Assembly: GCA_027620105.1 (NCBI GenBank)
Contig: JAQCIA010000035.1
Location: forward strand, 1 to 11,200
Origin: Verrucomicrobiota bacterium
GTDB lineage: Bacteria > Verrucomicrobiota > Kiritimatiellia > UBA8416 > JAIOPI01
Length of the DNA stretch: 11,200 nucleotides
Direction of reading: 5' to 3'
Shown: one piece after another, positions 7,588-11,200 of the stretch
Layout of the letters: every line of letters starts with the position of its first letter
Numbering within the stretch: position 1 is the first letter of the stretch
Translations under genes and position numbers: made by a program
Notes under the pieces: generated by a model
The model's input: only the letters and a program-made list of their open reading frames with translations
Told to the model about the DNA's origin: nothing
Database searches by the model: none

Positions 7588-8220
7588 TTAGACAGACTCC
7601 CCGCGCGCGGGACTGGTCAGCTTCTCGCGCTGCTCCATTAGTGTGTCGTGCTGCCGCGGTTCGCGGCGCAACGAGTTGCCAGTGCCCTGCCCCGGCACAA
7701 AGGGGCCGCCCGCCATGGGTGCGGTCTCGACGCGGCCGGCATCGACCGCCGTCGCAGGCAGGTCCGCCGGCAAGCCGGCGAGCGGAAAGTCTTTGCGCAA
7801 CGGATGGTGTGGATAGCCTTCCCACATCAGTATGCGCTTGAGATTGGGATGCCCCGCAAACTGTATGCCATACATGTCGAACGCTTCGCGCTCGTGCCAG
7901 TCGGCCCCGCTCCAGACGCCCGTCACCGAATCCAGTACCGGATGCGCCGCAGCAACGGCGGTGCGAATGCGCAGTCGGCAACGGTGCGCGAAGGAGTAAA
8001 GGTTATAGTCGATGCCGAAGCGTGGCTCGGCTTCAAGATCGTCGATCCCGCAAAGATCGACCAGCATGTCAAAGCCACAGGTCGCCTTTAGAAACCGGGC
8101 GATGGCCGCAATCGATTTGGCCGGCACCTGTAAACTGTGCCCGCCACGAAAGACCACCGGTTCCGCCGTCACTTCCGGGAAGTGCGTTTTCACATCCTGT
8201 ATGGCCGTCTCGGGTGTCAT
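7588..8220 (-). CDS. nuoC: NADH-quinone oxidoreductase subunit C (30-kDa homologue)
   Basis: NuoC is a peripheral structural subunit of the connecting arm; it binds no cofactor and packs against NuoD and NuoI. The protein is 210 aa. The family signature sits at residues 103-147: WSGADWHEREAFDMYGI, then GHPNLKRILMWEGY and HPLRKDFPL. Residues 150-210 form a Pro/Gly/charged tail (PFVPGQGTG, RREPRQHD) that probably lies along NuoD. The ATG at 8220 starts 14 bases after the nuoB stop; the frame is open further upstream into nuoB, but no family sequence is encoded there. Only a weak AAGAG lies just before the ATG, so initiation may rely on ribosomes finishing nuoB. nuoD follows after two bases. Confidence 0.96.
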   Translation of the reverse strand: MTPETAIQDVKTHFPEVTAEPVVFRGGHSLQVPAKSIAAIARFLKATCGFDMLVDLCGIDDLEAEPRFGIDYNLYSFAHRCRLRIRTAVAAAHPVLDSVTGVWSGADWHEREAFDMYGIQFAGHPNLKRILMWEGYPHHPLRKDFPLAGLPADLPATAVDAGRVETAPMAGGPFVPGQGTGNSLRREPRQHDTLMEQREKLTSPARGESV

Positions 8221-8234
8221 GACTCTTGTACGCC

Positions 8235-8801
8235 CTACTCTCCCCGCACGACGATGGGTCCCGGCAGACGTGACACATCCACGTATGGCTTGTCGCCCGT
8301 GTCCAATGCGTCCACCGATTTTTCGCCGCCAATTTTGCGCTGCAAGGCCATCAGGCCTTCCAGCAACGCTTCGGGCCGCGGCGGACAGCCGGAGATATAG
8401 ACATCCACGGGGAGAAACCGATCCACGCCCTGCACGACTGCATACGAGCGATACATGCCCCCCGAACTGGCGCAGGCACCCATGGCAATGCACCATTTGG
8501 GATTCGGCATCTGATCCCATACCCGGCGCACGACGCCGGCCATTTTATAGACACAGGTGCCCGCCACGATCATCAGATCGGATTGGCGCGGTGAAAATCG
8601 CATGACTTCCGCGCCGAATCGCGCGATGTCGAACCGGCTCCCGCCCACCGCCATCAACTCAATGGCACAACAGGCCAGCCCCATCGGTTGCGGCCAGCAG
8701 GAATTGCTCCGCACCCAGTTCAGCGCGGAATCGAGCCGCGTGACCACAAGGTCCCGTCCTTCAGCCTTCGGATCGACCCCCAGATGTGAAAGCTGGCTCA
8801 C
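8235..8801 (-). CDS. nuoB: NADH-quinone oxidoreductase subunit B (N2 cluster, PSST homologue)
   Basis: NuoB carries cluster N2, the direct electron donor to quinone. The protein is 188 aa from a GTG start. The four N2 ligands are present with the family spacing: adjacent C44-C45 (GLACCAIE), C110 (MGACASSGG) and C139 (ISGCPPRPE); the 65- and 29-residue intervals match E. coli C64, C129 and C158. Also seen are QMPNPKW and VVQGVDRFLPVDVYISGCPP. Small departures are a Cys in GTCVYKM and Gly89 where most homologues have proline (KMAP). The GTG at 8801 overlaps the nuoA TGA as GTGA, with GGAG five bases upstream; no in-frame ATG gives a complete N-terminus. nuoC follows after 14 bases. Confidence 0.97.
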   Translation of the reverse strand: MSQLSHLGVDPKAEGRDLVVTRLDSALNWVRSNSCWPQPMGLACCAIELMAVGGSRFDIARFGAEVMRFSPRQSDLMIVAGTCVYKMAGVVRRVWDQMPNPKWCIAMGACASSGGMYRSYAVVQGVDRFLPVDVYISGCPPRPEALLEGLMALQRKIGGEKSVDALDTGDKPYVDVSRLPGPIVVRGE

Positions 8802-9235
8802 GTCTGCTCCAACGCAGGTTTCCGTGCACGCGGCCGGGGCGCCCAATCCAGCACGCCCTTGCGCCAGGCATAGACATGGGCCACTTCCAGCACGAGGAGA
8901 AATATCACGCCACCCCAGAGCAATGGCCAGCCGATGCCGCCTTCGGAGACGGGACGAATCAAGTCCCGGTACACCGCCGCCCAGCCCAGCAGAAAGACGC
9001 CCTCGAGATCGAAAACAATGAACAACATGGCCGTCACGTAAAATTTCACGCTGAACCGCGCGTGCGCCTCTTCCAGCGGCGGCATGCCGCATTCGTAGGG
9101 GCTGTCCTCGACCGCATTGTGCGTGCGCCGCATGCCCAGCAGCGTCGGGATCAACACCATGGCCGCCCCCAACAACGCCGCAATGATCAACATGCCACCG
9201 ACCGGCATGTACACACCCAGTTCATCGACCTGCAT
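8798..9235 (-). CDS. nuoA: NADH-quinone oxidoreductase subunit A
   Basis: NuoA (ND3 family) is a three-helix membrane subunit; the loop after its first helix reaches the quinone-binding interface. The protein is 145 aa, slightly longer than a minimal NuoA because of a basic C-terminal tail (from about 128). Three hydrophobic segments are visible at about 10-34, 65-88 and 102-122. The signature YECGMPPLEEAHARFSVKFY (47-66) carries the conserved loop cysteine Cys49, and the next stretch AMLFIVFDLEGVFLLGWA is also typical. This is the first gene of the operon; the ATG at 9235 is preceded by a weak GGGGA nine bases upstream. A candidate promoter lies just beyond. The end overlaps nuoB by four bases. 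Confidence 0.96.
   Translation of the reverse strand: MQVDELGVYMPVGGMLIIAALLGAAMVLIPTLLGMRRTHNAVEDSPYECGMPPLEEAHARFSVKFYVTAMLFIVFDLEGVFLLGWAAVYRDLIRPVSEGGIGWPLLWGGVIFLLVLEVAHVYAWRKGVLDWAPRPRARKPALEQT
8807..8810 (-). promoter_or_regulatory. Ribosome binding site of nuoB (GTG start)
   Basis: GGAG on the minus strand lies five bases before the GTG at 8801, within the last codons of nuoA. It supports the GTG start that overlaps the nuoA stop codon. Confidence 0.6.
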
Positions 9236-9266
9236 GGAATGAAATCCCCAAAAATTGAAAACAGAA

Positions 9267-9295
9267 AAGATAGCAGACCCCCCCCGTCATGCCTA
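9267..9295 (-). promoter_or_regulatory. Candidate sigma70-type promoter of the nuo operon
   Basis: On the minus strand, TAGGCA (9295-9290, 4/6 match to TTGACA) and TATCTT (9272-9267, 4/6 match to TATAAT, preceded by an extended TGC) are 17 bases apart. A start near 9260 would give a leader of about 25 bases before nuoA. The spacer includes a run of eight G (9285-9278). This is pattern matching only; the rest of the 9236-9414 intergenic region shows no terminator or clear operator. Confidence 0.35.
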
Positions 9296-9414
9296 GCGCC
9301 GATGCAGGATTTCGTGCGGGCCGGATAGCGTCAAAATGCAGCAGAACCGTGTCGACCTTGGGCCCTCCGGGATTTCGGATTCCCAACCCCGGCGGCGCCC
9401 CGTAGCATGCCGGG

Positions 9415-10410
9415 ATGCAGGCCCGCCTCAACAACTTGATTCAGGAAGCGATTGCGACACAGGGCGGGGCGATTCCCTTCGAGCGCTTCATGGAGCTCGC
9501 GCTGTATGCTCCCGCGCTCGGCTACTACACGCGCCCGCGGCCAAGCCCGGTCGGCAAGTCCGGAGATTTCGTGACCAGCGTCTCACTCGGCCCACTGTTC
9601 GGCCGCATCCTCGCTGGCCAGGTGGCCCGTTTTCGCGACAGACTCGGCGCCGCACCGGATTTCGCCGTGGTCGAATATGGCGCGCACCGTGGCGCCTTGC
9701 GTGCGCACATCACCGCTGAATTGCCTGATGTGCCCTACCGCGCCCTGGATGTGGGGGACCCTCCGCCCGACGCCATCATGGGCTGCGTCCTGGCCAATGA
9801 ATTTCTCGATGCGCTGCCCGTCCACCGGGTGCGCGTTCACGCAGGCCACTGGCACGAGCTGCACGTCGCGTGTGGTGAGACGCCCGGCACCTATCGCGAG
9901 CAGATTGGCCCGCGCGTTCACCCACGGCTGGCGGCGGCGCTGGCGGATCTCCCGGTCGCGCTGATGGAGGGCTACACCACCGAAGTCAACCTGCGCGCGC
10001 TGGACTGGATCGATCACATCGCGAAGCGCCTGCGCCGCGGCTTTGTGTGGATCTGTGACTACGGTTTCGAGCGCCACGATTTTTTTGCGCCGCATCGCGC
10101 TCTGGGCACGCTGACCGGTTACCAGAACCACCGCCGCCAGGGGGATCCGCTGCACGACGTCGGCAATCAGGACCTCACCGCCCACGTGGAATTCACGTCG
10201 CTGATGGAGCATGCGGTCCGCGCCGGATTCGAAATCGAAACGTTCACCGAACAGGGGCGCTACCTGCTTCAGACTGGTGAAACTTTGATTCGCACACTGG
10301 TGGAAGCCGAGGCCGGGCGCGTCAGCGCCCTACGCGGAACCTTGCACGAGTTGACCCACCCGAACTTGATGGGCCGTGCCTTCAAGGTGCTGGTGTTAAA
10401 GAAGCCGTAG
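9415..10410 (+). CDS. midA: MidA/NDUFAF7-family (DUF185) protein, probable complex I assembly methyltransferase
   Basis: The family is SAM-dependent methyltransferases (Pfam Methyltransf_28). Human NDUFAF7 dimethylates an arginine of NDUFS2, the NuoD homologue, during complex I assembly, and Dictyostelium MidA is needed for complex I. The protein is 331 aa. Family motifs seen: LGYYTRPRPSPVGKSGDFVT (35-54) then SVSLGPLFGRILA; LANEFLDALPVHR (126-138); ICDYGF (213-218); GTLTGYQNHR (231-240) with DVGNQDLTAHVEFTSL (248-263); and the end MGRAFKVLVLKK. Motif I reads EYGAHRGAL (87-95) rather than the usual E-x-G-x-G-x-G, and the acidic VE-x-SP-x-LR-x-x-Q block expected before LANEF is missing, so the core is about 30-40 residues short. 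ATG 9415 is the first start after an in-frame TAG at 9403; its ribosome site is weak. Divergence from nuoA supports a complex I role, by inference. Confidence 0.88.
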   Translation: MQARLNNLIQEAIATQGGAIPFERFMELALYAPALGYYTRPRPSPVGKSGDFVTSVSLGPLFGRILAGQVARFRDRLGAAPDFAVVEYGAHRGALRAHITAELPDVPYRALDVGDPPPDAIMGCVLANEFLDALPVHRVRVHAGHWHELHVACGETPGTYREQIGPRVHPRLAAALADLPVALMEGYTTEVNLRALDWIDHIAKRLRRGFVWICDYGFERHDFFAPHRALGTLTGYQNHRRQGDPLHDVGNQDLTAHVEFTSLMEHAVRAGFEIETFTEQGRYLLQTGETLIRTLVEAEAGRVSALRGTLHELTHPNLMGRAFKVLVLKKP

Positions 10411-10642
10411 ACGAACCGCTCCCATTCAGAAAGCCGCCCACGCGCGGACGCAGCAACTGGATGCGCACGGGCTTCGGCAGGCAGCCGTCACCCCCCCCCG
10501 CGAGAATGCGCTCCTGGTCCCCTTCCATCGCCAATGCTGTCACGGCGATCACGGGCATGGGACGGATGGCGGAGTCTGGGCCGATGCGGAGAGACCGCTT
10601 TCCCGAATCCTCCCGAATCCCGTTGAGGGTTGATTCCTTCAT
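10382..10642 (-). pseudogene. Remnant of a response-regulator receiver (REC) domain
   Basis: An 86-codon minus-strand frame whose residues 26-62 read like the C-terminal third of a CheY-type receiver: MPVIAVTALAMEGDQERIL (29-47, with Thr35 at the switch Thr/Ser position) followed by LPKPVRIQLL (55-64, with Lys57 as the conserved lysine). The first 25 residues do not resemble a receiver, and the phosphorylated Asp and acidic pocket are absent, so no functional receiver can be made. Receivers with this wording are often at the C-terminus of hybrid histidine kinases; that origin is an inference. Glycines 49-51 are encoded by a run of nine G. The 3' end overlaps the midA 3' end by 29 bases, convergently. 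It could instead be a small orphan protein, but decay is more likely. Confidence 0.55.
10601..10620. repeat. Two-copy 10-bp tandem repeat
   Basis: TCCCGAATCC occurs twice head to tail. It lies at the upstream border of the receiver remnant, just where the recognisable receiver sequence stops being readable, which would fit a local duplication during decay. No other copies were noticed in the window. Confidence 0.6.
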
Positions 10643-10670
10643 TGACGTAAAAGGCGCCGACGGCGATATT
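10642..10670 (+). promoter_or_regulatory. Candidate sigma70-type promoter for the right-edge gene
   Basis: TTGACG (10642-10647, 5/6 to consensus) and GATATT (10665-10670, 4/6) are separated by 17 bases on the plus strand. Transcription would start near 10677, about 38 bases ahead of the proposed GTG start and upstream of the AAGGAG at 10703. It is the best promoter-like match noticed in the window; no transcript evidence is available. Confidence 0.45.
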
Positions 10671-10702
10671 GAAATTCGTTCGATTGTCGGGTTTCACGCG
10701 GC

Positions 10703-10708
10703 AAGGAG
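10703..10708 (+). promoter_or_regulatory. Ribosome binding site ahead of the right-edge gene
   Basis: AAGGAG directly abuts an ATG at 10709 (zero spacing) and lies six bases before an in-frame GTG at 10715. The spacing favours the GTG as start. If the hairpins downstream are untranslated leader, the site may serve no start at all. Confidence 0.45.
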
Positions 10709-10714
10709 ATGTTT

Positions 10715-11200
10715 GTGCGGGCAAAACAGTTAAGGCGGGCTGACGCCCGCAACCCAACCGCAGGGGCGGCCGCTTGGCCGCCCAAAACCCGCGTGGCTGC
10801 GGCCACGCCCTGGAAGACACACGCAACATCGTGTATCCGGATCGAAAAGGTTCTAATCCTGATCGGATTCCTGCTGGCAGCGGCGGGTGGCGCCCTGCAT
10901 GCTGCGGAAGGCGTGCTCGACACTCGGGATTCCGACTGGGAGAAGGCGGCGGAGAACCGCTTACTGGCAGCGGAAATACAGTCAGAGGATGCCGACATAC
11001 TGATCGAGCGGGCCACCGCGCTGCGCATATCACCCGCGTTTGCACCAACGCAGCGCGTGCAGAATCTCAGTAGCGCCACGTTGGCGGACAGTCAGGCGGG
11101 CGACCTGCTCGTAAAGGCTTCGACGAATTACGAATTGGCCGTGACCAATTATCGCCGGGCCTTGCAAGGGTATCGGAAGATCAAGTTAACGAACAAGATT
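10715..11200 (+). CDS. Putative exported helical protein of unknown function (3' end outside window)
   Basis: No family is recognised. The frame stays open to the right edge (162 codons from GTG 10715). A signal-peptide-like stretch is visible: basic IRIEK, then hydrophobic VLILIGFLLAAAGGA (46-60), then LHAAEG with likely cleavage near 63-64. The mature part from about 65 is rich in Ala, Glu, Leu and Arg and looks helical (DWEKAAENRLLAAEIQ, then ATLADSQAGDLLVKASTNYE), possibly a coiled coil. The start is uncertain. GTG 10715 has AAGGAG six bases upstream and a promoter-like match before it, but gives 45 residues before the hydrophobic core. GTG 10793 gives a more normal signal peptide but has no ribosome site and lies inside a hairpin. 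Residues 7-32 are encoded by three GC-rich hairpins, so this part may be inserted or untranslated. Confidence 0.6.
   Translation, partial: MRAKQLRRADARNPTAGAAAWPPKTRVAAATPWKTHATSCIRIEKVLILIGFLLAAAGGALHAAEGVLDTRDSDWEKAAENRLLAAEIQSEDADILIERATALRISPAFAPTQRVQNLSSATLADSQAGDLLVKASTNYELAVTNYRRALQGYRKIKLTNKI
10735..10750. repeat. Hairpin 1 of three: 6-bp perfect inverted repeat
   Basis: GCGGGC and GCCCGC flank the 4-base loop TGAC. It is the first of three closely spaced perfect hairpins. No T-run follows, so it does not look like an intrinsic terminator. Confidence 0.75.
10764..10783. repeat. Hairpin 2 of three: 8-bp perfect inverted repeat
   Basis: GGGCGGCC and GGCCGCCC flank the loop GCTT. It starts 13 bases after hairpin 1 and is followed by AAAA rather than T on the plus strand. 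Read on the minus strand the stem is preceded by GGGTTTT, so it is not a terminator in that direction either. Confidence 0.8.
10791..10808. repeat. Hairpin 3 of three: 7-bp perfect inverted repeat
   Basis: GCGTGGC and GCCACGC flank the loop TGCG, seven bases after hairpin 2. All three hairpins have four-base loops but different stem sequences, resembling a composite REP-like intergenic element. The alternative GTG start at 10793 lies in its left arm. Confidence 0.75.

Noticed and set aside
7586..7981. N-terminal extension of the nuoD frame into nuoC
   Set aside because: The extra residues are Arg/Gly-rich and unlike NuoD. The frame is only open because of GC bias, and the ATG at 7585 fits the operon spacing.
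8221..8520. N-terminal extension of the nuoC frame into nuoB
   Set aside because: The translated extension is a shifted reading of nuoB with no NuoC similarity; the normal NuoC N-terminus begins at the ATG at 8220.
8802..9092. N-terminal extension of the nuoB frame into nuoA
   Set aside because: It is a shifted reading of nuoA; the GTG at 8801 with GGAG and the GTGA overlap gives a normal NuoB.
10764..10790. Hairpin 2 plus AAAA considered as an intrinsic terminator
   Set aside because: No T-tract follows on the plus strand, and for the minus strand the T run precedes the stem instead of following it.
10488..11048. Minus-strand frame of 186 codons at the right end
   Set aside because: It runs through the hairpins and opposite the signal peptide, with Pro/Arg/Ser-rich low-complexity sequence and no motif. 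The plus-strand frame has the signal-peptide pattern.
10774..11073. Plus-strand frame of 99 codons overlapping the right-edge gene
   Set aside because: Gly/Arg-rich translation in another frame of the exported protein; it starts inside the loop of hairpin 2 without a ribosome site.
1..11200. CRISPR array, tRNA or rRNA genes, insertion sequences, prophage or toxin-antitoxin genes
   Set aside because: I looked for regularly spaced repeats, tRNA-like cloverleaf ends, transposase motifs and small paired genes and saw none. The window is a housekeeping operon with a small accessory-looking right end.

Overview
The window is GC-rich bacterial chromosomal DNA. About 9.2 kb of it is a proton-pumping NADH:quinone oxidoreductase (respiratory complex I) operon on the minus strand. 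Read in its own direction, from right to left, the order is nuoA-nuoB-nuoC-nuoD-nuoEF-nuoG-nuoH-nuoI-nuoJ-nuoK-nuoL. The left edge cuts nuoL after its first 165 codons, so the rest of nuoL and any nuoM and nuoN lie outside. NuoC and NuoD are separate proteins, NuoE and NuoF are one continuous protein, and NuoG is short but keeps the Cys set for the extra cluster N7. I cannot name the organism. The GC content, the wording of the NuoD, NuoC and NuoB motifs and the MidA variant recall Verrucomicrobiota/Acidobacteriota-type bacteria, but this is only an impression.

Layout: 1-9235 is the nuo operon, tightly packed with 4- to 16-base overlaps, gaps of at most 42 bases, and GTG starts for nuoB and nuoH. 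The segment 9236-9414 is the divergent intergenic region; it holds a candidate nuoA promoter whose -35/-10 spacer contains a run of eight G (coding sense). The segment 9415-10410, plus strand, encodes a MidA/NDUFAF7-family protein. In mitochondria this family methylates the NuoD homologue and is needed for complex I assembly. The segment 10411-10714 contains a decayed response-regulator receiver fragment on the minus strand and a good sigma70-like promoter on the plus strand. From about 10715 to the right edge, an open plus-strand frame encodes a putative exported helical protein of unknown function. Its 5' part contains three consecutive perfect GC-rich hairpins.

How the genes work together: NuoEF and NuoG form the NADH-oxidising arm (FMN and Fe-S relay). 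NuoB, C, D and I form the connecting arm that carries electrons to quinone through N6a/N6b and N2. NuoA, H, J, K and L are membrane subunits for quinone binding and proton pumping. The divergent MidA-like protein is a plausible assembly or modification factor for NuoD, although its SAM-binding core looks altered. The operon itself is ordinary. The items worth a second look are the NuoE-NuoF fusion, the MidA-like protein with a reduced SAM site, the G-tract in the nuoA promoter, the triple-hairpin element and the receiver-domain remnant.
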